Shown: positions 1-10,264 of the stretch, piece after piece | How the letters are laid out: every line of letters starts with the position of its first letter | How positions within the stretch are numbered: the stretch's first letter is position 1 | DNA from: Butyrivibrio fibrisolvens | GTDB taxonomy: Bacteria > Bacillota > Clostridia > Lachnospirales > Lachnospiraceae | NCBI RefSeq assembly: GCF_023206215.1 | Contig: NZ_CP065800.1 | Location: 2,914,001 to 2,978,000 of the forward strand | DNA: 64,000 bases | Reading direction: 5' to 3' | Translations under genes and position numbers: made by a program | Notes under the pieces: model-generated | The model's database searches: none | Seen by the model: the letters and a program-made list of their open reading frames with translations, nothing else | What the model was told of the DNA's origin: nothing

Positions 1-873
1 GTCAGTGATAAGTTCAGGTCTGTTAACTGCTCTGTCTGCAACACGGGCTCCTACCATAAGGACAAGATCAGAATCCTTAAGTGCCTTGTTGGCATAAGCT
101 CTTCCGTTATTGCCAACCATACCAAAATATAAAGGACTGTCATTGGTAATCGTTCCAAGGCCCATCATGGTAGATACAACAGGAATCTGGCACTTGTCTG
201 CAAATTCGCGTATCTGCTTTGCCGCATCAGAAAGATGAACTCCGCCTCCTACGCACATTACAGGCTTTTTGGACTTTTCGACTTCCTTGACTAGCTTCTT
301 GATCTGAGCCATATTGCCATCAACTGTTGGCTTGTAAGTTCTCATATTAACAGTATCAGGATAAGCGAATTTACTGATCTGAGCCTGTTGTATATCAATA
401 GGAATATCAATAAGAACAGGACCCTTTCGTCCGGAATTGGCTATATAAAAAGCTTCTTTGAATATCTTGGGGATGTCATTAACATTCCTTACAAGATAAC
501 TGTATTTGACAAAAGACTCTACAGCGCCTGTTATATCAGCTTCCTGAAATACATCAGAGCCTATCATGGAACTATTGACCTGGCCGGTTATCGCTATAAG
601 CGGTATGCTGTCAGCAAAAGCCGTAGCTATACCTGTTATAAGATTGGTAGCACCTGGGCCTGATGTAACAACACAGACTCCCGGCTTACCGCTGATACGA
701 GCATAGCCACTTGCACAGTGAGCAGCGTTTTGCTCAGTACGTATCAGAACGGATTTTATATCTGAACTTGCCAGACTGTTAAAAAACGGAGCTATAGCAA
801 CTCCCGGATAGCCGAACAAAATCTCAACATTTTCTTTTTTCAAACATTCAACTATTGCATCTGCACCTATCAT
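1..873 (-). CDS. ilvB: Acetolactate synthase large subunit-like ThDP enzyme, partial (C-terminus off the left edge)
   Basis: The first 291 codons of a thiamine-diphosphate enzyme are visible; the gene runs out of the window to the left. The N-terminal PYR domain (about residues 1-165) shows the catalytic-Glu motif RTEQNAAHCASGYARISG and the family motif SGPGATNLITG. The beginning of the central domain follows (PVMCVGGGVHLS, LGTITNDSPLYFGMVG). Acetolactate synthase condenses two pyruvates, or pyruvate and 2-ketobutyrate, in branched-chain amino acid synthesis. The ATG at 871-873 has AAGGAGG about 7 nt upstream. The substrate-specific and C-terminal PYRO domains are not visible, so a related ThDP enzyme (for example glyoxylate carboligase or another decarboxylase) cannot be excluded. 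No regulatory-subunit gene is seen on the upstream side. Confidence 0.82.
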   Translation of the reverse strand, partial: MIGADAIVECLKKENVEILFGYPGVAIAPFFNSLASSDIKSVLIRTEQNAAHCASGYARISGKPGVCVVTSGPGATNLITGIATAFADSIPLIAITGQVNSSMIGSDVFQEADITGAVESFVKYSYLVRNVNDIPKIFKEAFYIANSGRKGPVLIDIPIDIQQAQISKFAYPDTVNMRTYKPTVDGNMAQIKKLVKEVEKSKKPVMCVGGGVHLSDAAKQIREFADKCQIPVVSTMMGLGTITNDSPLYFGMVGNNGRAYANKALKDSDLVLMVGARVADRAVNRPELITD

Positions 874-902
874 GTAGTAGCCTCCTTATTGTTTGATGAG
901 GG

Positions 903-1088
903 GTGTATTTCCATGTACGGATACAAGGATGTATCTAGTACATGTATAGAAATACAGGGATGTATTTCTATGTACGGATACAGGATGTATCTAGTACATT
1001 CTCAGAAATACATGGATGTATTTCTATGTACGGATACAGGATGTATCTAGTACATTCTCAGAAATACATGGATGTATTTCTATGTACC
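903..1088. repeat. 56-bp tandem repeat, about 3.3 copies
   Basis: Two identical 56-bp units (960-1015 and 1016-1071) are flanked by a slightly diverged 57-bp unit (903-959) and a partial unit (1072-1088). Each unit contains the near-palindrome AGAAATACATGGATGTATTTCT, overlapping the unit junction, and ATGTATCTAGTACAT, so the transcript could form serial hairpins. It fills most of the ilvB-metH gap (874-1178), just upstream of the ilvB start. A single related copy sits at about 5235-5290. A 60-codon open frame running through it is an artefact of the repeat. Confidence 0.9.
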
Positions 1089-1178
1089 AATTATATATCA
1101 AAACAATTGATTATATTTATCTAGTTAAAACTATTTATCGTCAAATTTTAGTCTATATTAAACGTCATTCAAAAAAAT

Positions 1179-3686
1179 TCAGGATTGTCCAATAAGTTCA
1201 TTTACAACTCTCACACAGTCTGCAGCATCAGGCGAATATCCGTCAGCCCCAATCTCTTTGGCATAATCTTCTGTAACGCAGGCGCCTCCTATTATGATCT
1301 TGGCTTTACATCCTTTTTCTTTGGCAAGTTCTATGACAGTCTTCATCTCGACCATAGTAGTCGTCATAAGTGCACTAAGAGCTATCACTCCGGCATTTTC
1401 TTTAATGGCAGTATCTATGATGAGCTCTGACTCAACATCTTTGCCCAGGTCTATGACCCTATATCCGCAGTTACCAAGCATAAGAGATACAAGGTTCTTG
1501 CCTATATCATGAACATCGCCATGCACGGTTGCTATTATAATCGTGCCTTTGGGTTCCTGCCCTGCTCCACTTTGTTTAAGAAGAGGTTCCAGTACTGCTA
1601 TAGACATCTTCATAGCTTCAGCACTTGCTATAAGCTGCGGGAGGAAATAAGTACCCTTGTCAAACTTAGCGCCAACATCATTGATAGCCGGCATAAGTAC
1701 ATCATTTAGAATCTTGGACGGATCGCATCCTGCTTCAATCGCTGACTGGGTATTTTTTTCAATCTTCCTTTTATTGCCAGACAAGACATCTTTATAAAGT
1801 ATGTCCATACTACGCTTAACAGGATCATCGCTCTGGGCTTCAGTTGAGCCGAGAGCATCCTGAGATTGCTTACCTGCTCCTGTAGATATGCTTGATGATA
1901 ATTTACCGGCATCGCCGTCATATCGCTGCATTCTATTTATATATCTAAGGTCAGATTCTTCTTTATGCTTAAGAAGGTCTGATGCAAATGCTGCATTGAC
2001 AAGAAGTTCCTGAGACGGATTAGAGATCGCCATTGTAAGGCCTCTGTCAATTGCCATAGTCAGAAATGCTGTATTTATAAAACTCCTCTGAGGAAGTCCA
2101 AATGATATATTGGAAAGTCCGCAAATGGTTGCATAGCCGTTCTCATAGCACCACTGTATAGTTTCAAGCGTCTTAATAGCAGCTTCGGGATCTGCACCAA
2201 CAGTAGCTACAAGACCGTCAACAACTATATCTGATTTGGTAAGCCCGTATGACAATGCCATATCTGTGAGTTCTTTGATGTTAGCTATCTTCTCTTCAAT
2301 AGTTGTAGGAATTCCGTCTCTGCCAACAGGAAGGAGTATGAACATCGCTCCGTATTTCTTGGCAAGAGGAAGACATCTTTCGGCCTTGCCCTCTTCTAGA
2401 GATATAGAATTAATGAGTGCTCTTCCGGGATACCATCTAAGAGCTTCTTCCATAACATCTACATTACTTGAATCGATGCATATAGGAAGAGATGTAAGCT
2501 GAGTTACTTCCGAAAGTACCTTCATCATCATCTCATGCTCATCGATTCCGCTCATACCTACATTAACATCCAGGATAGCAGCGCCGTCCTCTTCCTGCTG
2601 AGCTGTAAAGTCGCAGACCATATCAAGTGAGCCTTCACGAAGCTGGGCCTGAAGCTTCTTCTTACCGGTAGGATTGATTCTCTCACCTACTATCATAAAG
2701 GGATCATTTAAGGAAAAAGAAAGAAGCTCTCTTTCGGAAGTAAGACGCCTTATATTCTTATCGCCTCTCTTTAAAAGATTGCCTTCTAAGTCCCTTGCAC
2801 TACTAAGATCAAAGTCAGCAAACTTATCTTTTAGCGCTTTGATAAAATCAGGACTTGATCCGCAGCATCCGCCTATAATACTGGCTCCGCTATTTAAAAG
2901 AAGTTCCATATCTGTGGCAAATTCAGAAGGCTTCATATCATATATGGTCTGTCCGTCTACAACAGATGGCATGCCGGCATTGGGCTTAGCTATAATAGGT
3001 ATAGTTGTAACTTCTGCCATCTTCTTAATAACAGCAGCCATCTTGTCAGGACCGGTAGAACAGTTAGCACCAACAGCGACTGCTCCAAGGGACTCCAGCA
3101 CCACTGCAGCGCATTCCGGTGTTGTACCATAAAGAGTCTTGCCATCGCCTTCAAATGTAAGAGTGACCATAACAGGAAGATCAGACACTTCCTTGGCAGC
3201 GATCATTGCTGCCCTGCACTCCTGAAGGCTCATCATAGTCTCTACAACCAGAAGATCCACTCCTGCTTCATCTAATACTTTGATCTGTTCTTTATATACA
3301 TCTATCAGTTCCTCAAAAGACAGATCGCCTACAGGCTGAAGCTGGCGGCCTGTCATTGTGATATTGCCTGCTACAAGAGCTTTACCTTCTACTGCTTCTT
3401 TGGACAGCTGTACGAGCGCAGTATTCATCTCTACAAGCTTATCTTCAAGTCCATATTCTTTTAATTTGATCCTTGATGCTGTGAATGTGGGAGCATAGAC
3501 TATATCACTTCCTGAAAGAGCATATCTTCTCTGAAGATCTATCATGACATCGCGGTGCTTAAGAATCCAGTCCTCAGGACATACACCTGCGGGCATGCCG
3601 GCTTTCATGAGATTGGTGCCTGTTGCACCGTCAAGAAAAACAGGATGATTATCTTTAAATAAATCTAAAAACTCTTGCCTAGTCAA
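1179..3686 (-). CDS. metH: Cobalamin-dependent methionine synthase, short form
   Basis: This 835-residue enzyme transfers a methyl group from methyltetrahydrofolate to homocysteine through cobalamin. The domains in order are as follows. A homocysteine methyltransferase barrel (about 1-290) has zinc-ligand motifs GANCSTGP and GGCCGSSPDF. A pterin-binding barrel (about 320-570) begins with GERINPTGKKKL. A B12 cap helix domain covers about 625-710. A Rossmann B12 domain (about 715-835) carries the cobalt-ligand histidine in GDVHDIGKNLV. The AdoMet-binding reactivation domain of the roughly 1200-residue E. coli enzyme is absent, as in many Clostridia, so reactivation must be supplied elsewhere. 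The start is TTG at 3684-3686 with GGAGG about 5 nt upstream. No SAM or cobalamin riboswitch was recognised in the leader. It works in the same pathway as metA at 51.4 kb. Confidence 0.93.
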   Translation of the reverse strand: MTRQEFLDLFKDNHPVFLDGATGTNLMKAGMPAGVCPEDWILKHRDVMIDLQRRYALSGSDIVYAPTFTASRIKLKEYGLEDKLVEMNTALVQLSKEAVEGKALVAGNITMTGRQLQPVGDLSFEELIDVYKEQIKVLDEAGVDLLVVETMMSLQECRAAMIAAKEVSDLPVMVTLTFEGDGKTLYGTTPECAAVVLESLGAVAVGANCSTGPDKMAAVIKKMAEVTTIPIIAKPNAGMPSVVDGQTIYDMKPSEFATDMELLLNSGASIIGGCCGSSPDFIKALKDKFADFDLSSARDLEGNLLKRGDKNIRRLTSERELLSFSLNDPFMIVGERINPTGKKKLQAQLREGSLDMVCDFTAQQEEDGAAILDVNVGMSGIDEHEMMMKVLSEVTQLTSLPICIDSSNVDVMEEALRWYPGRALINSISLEEGKAERCLPLAKKYGAMFILLPVGRDGIPTTIEEKIANIKELTDMALSYGLTKSDIVVDGLVATVGADPEAAIKTLETIQWCYENGYATICGLSNISFGLPQRSFINTAFLTMAIDRGLTMAISNPSQELLVNAAFASDLLKHKEESDLRYINRMQRYDGDAGKLSSSISTGAGKQSQDALGSTEAQSDDPVKRSMDILYKDVLSGNKRKIEKNTQSAIEAGCDPSKILNDVLMPAINDVGAKFDKGTYFLPQLIASAEAMKMSIAVLEPLLKQSGAGQEPKGTIIIATVHGDVHDIGKNLVSLMLGNCGYRVIDLGKDVESELIIDTAIKENAGVIALSALMTTTMVEMKTVIELAKEKGCKAKIIIGGACVTEDYAKEIGADGYSPDAADCVRVVNELIGQS

Positions 3687-3801
3687 AAATGCCTCCTATC
3701 CAAAACGCTTTACTGCGTTAATTTACGATATTGGTATTATCCTATCACAAGCGCTTATAAACTACAACTGCAAAGTTTGTTACGACAGAGGTTCATGCGA
3801 C

Positions 3802-3972
3802 GAATTGCGGATTTTAAAATATAATCATAAGCCTCATGTGAAAAATATCCTGATTATTCTAAGGGACTTATCCGCTTCCGTGGACATGCTATACTGCAGC
3901 TCCTAAGTCCCTAAGAATAATCAGGATATTTTTCAAAATCGGCTTATGATTATATTTTAAAATCCGCAATTC
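3802..3972. repeat. 171-bp near-perfect palindrome
   Basis: The outer arms 3802-3833 and 3941-3972 are perfect 32-bp inverted repeats. The inner arms 3840-3870 and 3904-3934 match at 30 of 31 positions. About 33 bp remain as a loop. The element is noncoding and could be a small foldback (MITE-like) element or a very stable RNA or DNA hairpin. A fragment resembling one end (CGACGAATTGC) occurs again near 35870. Confidence 0.9.
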
Positions 3973-4092
3973 TGAGGAAGACTCATGTACTATGTACAAT
4001 TAAAAACTGTTCTGAATAAAGCTTAACGCTATAAAATATATTCTTTTAGTATATATTATATTTATTACCAGAAATCTTATATAGTAAGATAA

Positions 4093-4126
4093 CTTGTATA
4101 TACTCTCCAATGGGAGTATATACAAG
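4093..4126. repeat. Perfect 13-bp hairpin
   Basis: CTTGTATATACTC (4093-4105) is the exact complement of 4114-4126, with an 8-nt loop. On the plus strand a short T-rich stretch follows (gatgttttcgtttta), so it could be a weak terminator. No gene ends just upstream on that strand. Confidence 0.6.
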
Positions 4127-4295
4127 ATGTTTTCGTTTTATATAGGACATATGCATAATAGGGCTTTTTTCATTGCTCTTTCAGAGCTTACGTATTAGAA
4201 TTAGTTCTGTGGTTTATTTACTAATTAACAAACTCAGTTCGTATACTTATTACGTATGTCTAATTATATATGGCGTAAACTTATATAATGAGGTA

Positions 4296-4409
4296 GGTGT
4301 CAAAAGATCCTTTTGACACCTTATGACTAACGGATTGTTCCGTTTCTTCGAAACTCTCACAATCCTAAAACATTCGCAAATCCGCACTACGTGCTACTTT
4401 GCTCATGTT
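4296..4409. repeat. Cluster of three consecutive hairpins upstream of the lipoprotein gene
   Basis: Three inverted repeats lie head to tail. Arms 4296-4306/4310-4320 (GGTGTCAAAAG) are perfect over 11 bp. Arms 4332-4338/4359-4365 (GGATTGT) enclose a second perfect stem GTTTC/GAAAC. The third, 4369-4409, pairs AACAT/ATGTT, GCAAA/TTTGC and GCAC/GTGC with symmetric internal loops. A hairpin similar to the third recurs at 63867-63895. The 3687-4468 gap holds this cluster, the 171-bp palindrome and the 4093 hairpin, and no convincing gene. Confidence 0.75.
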
Positions 4410-4468
4410 TTGCGGGTCATATAATACTATGTCACTAATCTGAGTTTAGAAACCGAGAGGAATTAGAA

Positions 4469-4987
4469 TTGAAGAATATCAGAAATAAAGTTTTAATGTT
4501 TTTAGTATTATCTATTGTTAGTGTTAATATTTGTGCTTGCAGCAAAAATGATGAGCTTGCTGTATATAAGACTAATATGGAGTCTTTTTTTACAGAAGTT
4601 TCAAGTTGCAATGATGCTATGAACAGTATCGATCCTAATGCGGATGATGCACCTTCTCAGCTTCTAACTTATATAGACAAGCTCAATGAAGATTTCAGTC
4701 TTATGGCATCATATGATGTACCAAAAGAATTCAAGGCAGCAGAGGCGCTTGCAGATGAAGCTGCTGACAATATGACCAAGGCAGCACTATCCTATCACGA
4801 AGCCTACGATGGGGAGTTTAATGCCGATGCAGAATCGACTGCAAGTCAGTACTACGAGAGGGCTTTTGTAAGAATCCAGTACATAGTGACCATACTTCAT
4901 GGAGAAATTCCGGAAGGTGACGGCGTTACAGTTACGACTCAGGAAGCCGGTCAGATCGATCCTATCGAGGAAGAAACTGCAGAATAA
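4469..4987 (+). CDS. Small secreted lipoprotein, function unknown
   Basis: This 172-residue protein has a basic N-terminus, a hydrophobic stretch (about residues 8-22) and a lipobox ending ICAC, so it is probably a lipid-anchored surface protein. The mature part is acidic and probably helical, with no catalytic motif I recognise; it ends in a Glu/Thr-rich tail. The start is TTG at 4469-4471 with GAGAGG about 8 nt upstream. It stands alone between palindromic repeats, with the 360-bp foldback element starting about 40 bp after its stop. Confidence 0.75.
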   Translation: MKNIRNKVLMFLVLSIVSVNICACSKNDELAVYKTNMESFFTEVSSCNDAMNSIDPNADDAPSQLLTYIDKLNEDFSLMASYDVPKEFKAAEALADEAADNMTKAALSYHEAYDGEFNADAESTASQYYERAFVRIQYIVTILHGEIPEGDGVTVTTQEAGQIDPIEEETAE

Positions 4988-5029
4988 TTTTATATTTCGA
5001 TTATTGTCTGTGACAATCTCTGAAACTTT

Positions 5030-5391
5030 CCACTTGGTCGGTGCAGTAATCTCAAAGCTTTTGGCAGGGTTATGGGGCTCCGAGCGGGTAGAATATAAAT
5101 CAGTGCCACGTTTTTAATTGTTTTATAAAATTCATGAGCGTGATAGATGGAGTTTTTCATTCTGCAAGGGGGCCACCTGTTTGAGCGAAGCGAGTTTGGC
5201 CCCCAGAATGAAAAGCGACAGCTATCATGCTCTGTTACAGGATGTAACTAGACATGTATAGAAATACATGGATGTATTTCTATGTCCCTGAATTATAAAA
5301 CAATTAACAGCGTGGCACTGATTTATATTCTACCCGCTCGGAGTCACATAGCCCTGCCAAAAGCTTTAAGATTACTGCACCGACCAAGTGG
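5030..5391. repeat. About 360-bp foldback (long inverted repeat) element with an internal repeat copy
   Basis: The outer arms 5030-5110 and 5311-5391 are about 81 bp each and nearly complementary. Pairing continues inward: TTAATTGTTTTATAA near 5114 with its complement near 5291-5306, then gagcgtgatag.../...ctatcatgctc, then GGGGGCCA (5168-5175) with TGGCCCCC. The whole element can fold into one long branched hairpin. Between the inner arms at about 5235-5290 sits a copy of the 56-bp family repeat seen at 903-1088. No coding capacity is evident. It occupies most of the 4988-5474 gap between the lipoprotein gene and the atp operon. Confidence 0.88.
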
Positions 5392-5409
5392 TAGCACAGC
5401 TACTTCACC

Positions 5410-5448
5410 ACAATAAAAAACTGCAAGAACAGAAGACTATTCTTGCAG
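5410..5448 (-). terminator. Rho-independent terminator of the atp operon
   Basis: The 9-bp stem CTGCAAGAA/TTCTTGCAG (5421-5429 with 5440-5448) is followed on the minus strand by a run of T residues (5412-5420). It lies about 27 bp after the atpC stop. Confidence 0.85.
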
Positions 5449-5474
5449 TTTACATTTATGTTATAAGTATCGCT

Positions 5475-5903
5475 TTAGTCAAGGCCACCGATCTTCTTTT
5501 TGGAAGCTTTAAGTCTTGAAAGTGCTCTGGCCATTGCAGCCTGAGACATCTTGTATTCTGCAATGGAATTCCTCTGGCGCATGCGCTCTTTGGCAATCTC
5601 CAGTGCTTCTTTGGCTCTGTTGACGTCGATGTCTTCCGGTCTTTCTATGGTATCTGCAAGTACGAGGCATCTGTTATTAGCAAACTGAACAGAGCCGTTA
5701 CCGCATACACCCACGACCACTTCACCGTTAGGTTTGGTGATCCTGATCTCTCCGGTATATATAGCGATCCACATCTCCTCATGATATGGCTGGATACCCA
5801 TCTCACCATCTACACAAGGAAGCGTGATACTACAAGCTCTTCCGTCAAAGAATATGCCGTTTATTGACATGACCTGCAGGCCAAATGTATGTACATCTGC
5901 CAT
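5475..5903 (-). CDS. atpC: F1 ATP synthase epsilon subunit
   Basis: This 142-residue protein has the usual epsilon layout: an N-terminal beta-sandwich (about 1-90, with ITLPCVDGEMGI and VCGNGSVQFANNRCLVLADT) and a C-terminal helical hairpin rich in Arg, Ala and Lys (about 95-142). Epsilon binds gamma in the central stalk and can inhibit ATP hydrolysis. The ATG at 5903 has AGGAG 6 nt upstream. It is the last gene of the atp operon, followed by a terminator. Confidence 0.93.
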   Translation of the reverse strand: MADVHTFGLQVMSINGIFFDGRACSITLPCVDGEMGIQPYHEEMWIAIYTGEIRITKPNGEVVVGVCGNGSVQFANNRCLVLADTIERPEDIDVNRAKEALEIAKERMRQRNSIAEYKMSQAAMARALSRLKASKKKIGGLD

Positions 5904-5987
5904 ATCTAACTCCTGTTACCACCGGATAATGCATATATACTGTCTCTTATAGTTTATATACTAAAACTATGATAAGAAACAATCACA

Positions 5988-7388
<1,401 letters not shown>

Positions 7389-7397
7389 TTACTACTA

Positions 7398-8357
7398 CTA
7401 TTGTTGTTGTTTCAATGCTTGTAAATTGGCTTCACGCATTTTTGCCTGAAGCTCATGAGCTCTCTTTAAGGCTCTGGCACCGGCTGCGATCTCAGTTATC
7501 TCCTGAGTGATCCTTGCCTGCCTCTGCCTGTTATACTGGATCGATAGTTCATGTATCATCTGCTTAGCATTGTCATTTGCTGTATCCATGGCCATCATAC
7601 GGCTGTTCTGTACTGAACAGAACGCCTCAACCATAGCTCCATATATATAACCTGTTACCAGTGAAGGAACTATGTTATCAAGAACGGCTTCAGGACTTGG
7701 CAGCATCAAAAACTCTTCCAAAGTAGTTGTGATACCGGCCATCTTCAGCATTTCATCGTTGTTCTTGGGTCTTTCAAGGGGAAGAAGCTTTTCAAAGTGA
7801 GTCTCACACACAAGGCTGTTCTTCATAGCAGTATATATGATATTGACTTCATCAAGCTCTCCTGCAAGATAAGGCTCAAGCACCATTGAAGATATCCATC
7901 TTGCACGTGATAATGTAGGATTCTGAGCTGTATAATGAAACTCTTCATCGACAGGAATATTTTTTCTAAGAAAATACTGCCTTCCGATCTCTCCTATCAC
8001 GTACAGTTTCCAGTTATCTCCGTCTTGTCTAATATGCTCTTCAGCAAGTTTTAGGACGTTATGGTTATAAGCACCCGCAAGACCTTTATCGTCAGTGATA
8101 ACGATATAGCCTCTGATCACATCTTTAGGATCCTTATCTTCATGCTGATTGAGGAAAGGATCTTTGGAATCAACCGGAAGATGTCGCATAACTCTGTCCA
8201 GCATTCCTCTTGCAGCATAAAAGTAAGGCTCTGTCTCTTCAAGCATTTTTCTGGCTTTACGGAGCTTATTGGACGCAATCATATACATTGCGTTCGTTAT
8301 TTTCATGGTGTCATTGACACTTTTGATTCTGTCCTGTATTTCTTTTATATCAGCCAA
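7398..8357 (-). CDS. atpG: F1 ATP synthase gamma subunit
   Basis: This 319-residue central-stalk subunit is slightly longer than the usual 285-290. The N-terminal helix MADIKEIQDRIKSVNDTMKI and the C-terminal helix with NRQRQARITQEITEIAAGA are the conserved coiled-coil parts that rotate in the alpha3beta3 ring. The extra length is in the middle, for example the DSKDPFLNQHEDKDPKD insertion near residue 65. The start is TTG at 8355-8357 with GAGG 7 nt upstream. It follows atpA by 27 bp. Confidence 0.94.
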   Translation of the reverse strand: MADIKEIQDRIKSVNDTMKITNAMYMIASNKLRKARKMLEETEPYFYAARGMLDRVMRHLPVDSKDPFLNQHEDKDPKDVIRGYIVITDDKGLAGAYNHNVLKLAEEHIRQDGDNWKLYVIGEIGRQYFLRKNIPVDEEFHYTAQNPTLSRARWISSMVLEPYLAGELDEVNIIYTAMKNSLVCETHFEKLLPLERPKNNDEMLKMAGITTTLEEFLMLPSPEAVLDNIVPSLVTGYIYGAMVEAFCSVQNSRMMAMDTANDNAKQMIHELSIQYNRQRQARITQEITEIAAGARALKRAHELQAKMREANLQALKQQQ

Positions 8358-8384
8358 ATCATTGCCTCTTTAATGTGAAAAAAA

Positions 8385-10178
8385 TTACTGTGCTAAATAC
8401 TTTTTGTTATTTTCAAAGAACTTATCAACAGCTTTTTCTATTTCTTTGCGGAGCTCATCAGGAAGCTCTTTGCCGTTGGAAAGCTCTGAAATAACATCAG
8501 TTTCATTCTGCTCAAACCACTCAAGGAGCTTGCCCTGAACCATCTTGACATCACAAGGCTCAACGCGGTCGAACTTGCCACTGTTAGCTGCAACAAGTGT
8601 GATAACCTGTTCGTACATAGCAAGTGGGTGACCAAGGGGCTGTTTCAAAAGCTCCATAAGCACTTTACCGTGATTAAGCTGTTTCTTGGTAGTCTCATCA
8701 AGATCCGATGAGAACTGTGTGAATACGGCCATCTCTCTGTACTGAGCAAGGTCGATACGGATAGATCCGGCTGCCTTCTTCATAGCTTTGGTCTGGGCTG
8801 CAGAACCTACACGTGATACAGAAAGACCTACGTTAACAGCGGGTCTCTGGCCTTCGAAGAACAGGTCGCTTTCAAGGAATATCTGACCATCAGTGATAGA
8901 GATAACATTGGTCGGGATATAAGCAGAAACGTCACCTGCCTGAGTTTCAATGATAGGAAGCGCTGTCATAGAACCGCCGCCGTTTTCAGGTGAGAGCTTA
9001 CTGGATCTTTCCAGAAGTCTTGAATGAAGATAGAATACATCTCCTGGATAAGCCTCACGTCCGGGGGATCTTTCAAGAAGAAGTGACAGTGCTCTGTAAG
9101 CAACAGCATGCTTGGACAGATCATCATACACAATAAGAACATCTCTTCCGGACTGCATGAAGTATTCACCGATAGCAGTACCTGCATAAGGCGCAATGTA
9201 CTGAAGAGGTGATGTGTCAGCAGCTGTAGATGATACTACTACTGTATACTCCATAGCTCCCGCCTGAGTAAGTGTATTTATTATGTGGGCAACAGTAGAT
9301 GCCTTCTGACCTATAGCTACATAGATACAGATTACATTTTTGCCCTTCTGGTTCATGATAGTATCTGTTGCAATAGAAGTCTTACCGGTCTGTCTGTCAC
9401 CGATGATAAGCTCACGCTGACCTCTACCTATCGGGAACATAGTATCTATAGAAAGGATACCTGTCTCCATAGGCTCATTAACAGACTGTCTGTCTATGAT
9501 TCCGGGAGCCGGACGCTCTACCGGATAATACTCATTAGTAGAGATAGGCGGCTTACCATCAAGCGGTTCGCCAAGAGCATTAACAACTCTTCCTATAAGT
9601 TCATCACCTACAGGAATTCCGGCTTCCTTGTATGTACGAATAACCTGACTTGACTGGGTTATATTTTCGTCAGATCCAAACAGGATACAACCAACGTGAT
9701 CACGTCTTATATCCTGTACCATTCCTTTCGTTCCGTCTTCAAACTGTACAATTTCACCGTAGAAAGCTCTGTCAATGCCAACTACCTGGGCAATACCATC
9801 GCCTACCCATGAAACTTTACCGACTTCTCTGCTCTCAATAGACAGATCAAAGAGATCGATATTGCCTCTAAGCATAGAAACAACACTGCTTGAAGGATTG
9901 GTATCGTTGTGTTTGATCTTCTTAAGCTTATTACGAAGCTGCTCTGCTCTACCCTTATCACTCCAGTCATATTCATAGTTGCCGCAGCGAATGATAAATC
10001 CGCCGCCTATGGAAGGATCGAGCTGAGTAGTAATTGATATATCATCAATACCAATCTTCTTAGAAAGTATTCTTTTAATATTTTCAACTTGTTCTTGTGT
10101 TGGTGGTGTTCCGGCATATCTTACGACTGCAGTTTTGTACTGTGAGCCGGATCCGCCAAATCCACTTAAATTACTCAT
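8385..10178 (-). CDS. atpA: ATP synthase alpha subunit with an N-terminal delta-subunit C-terminal domain (delta-alpha fusion)
   Basis: At 597 residues this is about 95 longer than a normal alpha subunit. From about residue 96 it is an ordinary alpha: N-terminal helix [16 protein letters not shown], Walker [30 protein letters not shown], and the arginine-finger region [13 protein letters not shown]. Residues about 14-90 instead match the C-terminal domain of the delta (OSCP) subunit: [20 protein letters not shown], then [19 protein letters not shown], then a terminal helix. No separate delta gene lies between atpF and atpA, and the delta N-terminal six-helix domain is not seen. The ATG at 10178 has AAGGAG 5 nt upstream. 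No internal start with a ribosome site was seen at the alpha boundary, so each of three alpha chains would carry the domain. Confidence 0.93.
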   Translation of the reverse strand: MSNLSGFGGSGSQYKTAVVRYAGTPPTQEQVENIKRILSKKIGIDDISITTQLDPSIGGGFIIRCGNYEYDWSDKGRAEQLRNKLKKIKHNDTNPSSSVVSMLRGNIDLFDLSIESREVGKVSWVGDGIAQVVGIDRAFYGEIVQFEDGTKGMVQDIRRDHVGCILFGSDENITQSSQVIRTYKEAGIPVGDELIGRVVNALGEPLDGKPPISTNEYYPVERPAPGIIDRQSVNEPMETGILSIDTMFPIGRGQRELIIGDRQTGKTSIATDTIMNQKGKNVICIYVAIGQKASTVAHIINTLTQAGAMEYTVVVSSTAADTSPLQYIAPYAGTAIGEYFMQSGRDVLIVYDDLSKHAVAYRALSLLLERSPGREAYPGDVFYLHSRLLERSSKLSPENGGGSMTALPIIETQAGDVSAYIPTNVISITDGQIFLESDLFFEGQRPAVNVGLSVSRVGSAAQTKAMKKAAGSIRIDLAQYREMAVFTQFSSDLDETTKKQLNHGKVLMELLKQPLGHPLAMYEQVITLVAANSGKFDRVEPCDVKMVQGKLLEWFEQNETDVISELSNGKELPDELRKEIEKAVDKFFENNKKYLAQ

Positions 10179-10264
10179 TTAGTCTCCTTAAGGTCCACTT
10201 TACAGGACTAAGAAAATACATCATCTTCCATGATGGTATAATTCTCAAAGCTCTTTGGGTCGTA

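Noticed and set aside
903..1088. CRISPR array
   Set aside because: The repeats are directly adjacent without unique spacers, and no cas genes are present.
942..1124. 60-codon frame across the 56-bp repeats
   Set aside because: It arises from the repeat itself; the 56-bp period is not a multiple of three, so no repeated peptide is kept, and no ribosome site is present.
3687..3800. SAM (S-box) or cobalamin riboswitch upstream of metH
   Set aside because: No S-box core or B12-box sequence was found in the short leader.
10210..10264. In-frame extension of 18 codons (YDPKSFENYTIMEDDVFS) after the atpF stop, as possible read-through or lost delta N-terminus
   Set aside because: Too short for a delta domain, no family pattern, and an 18-codon open run is expected by chance.
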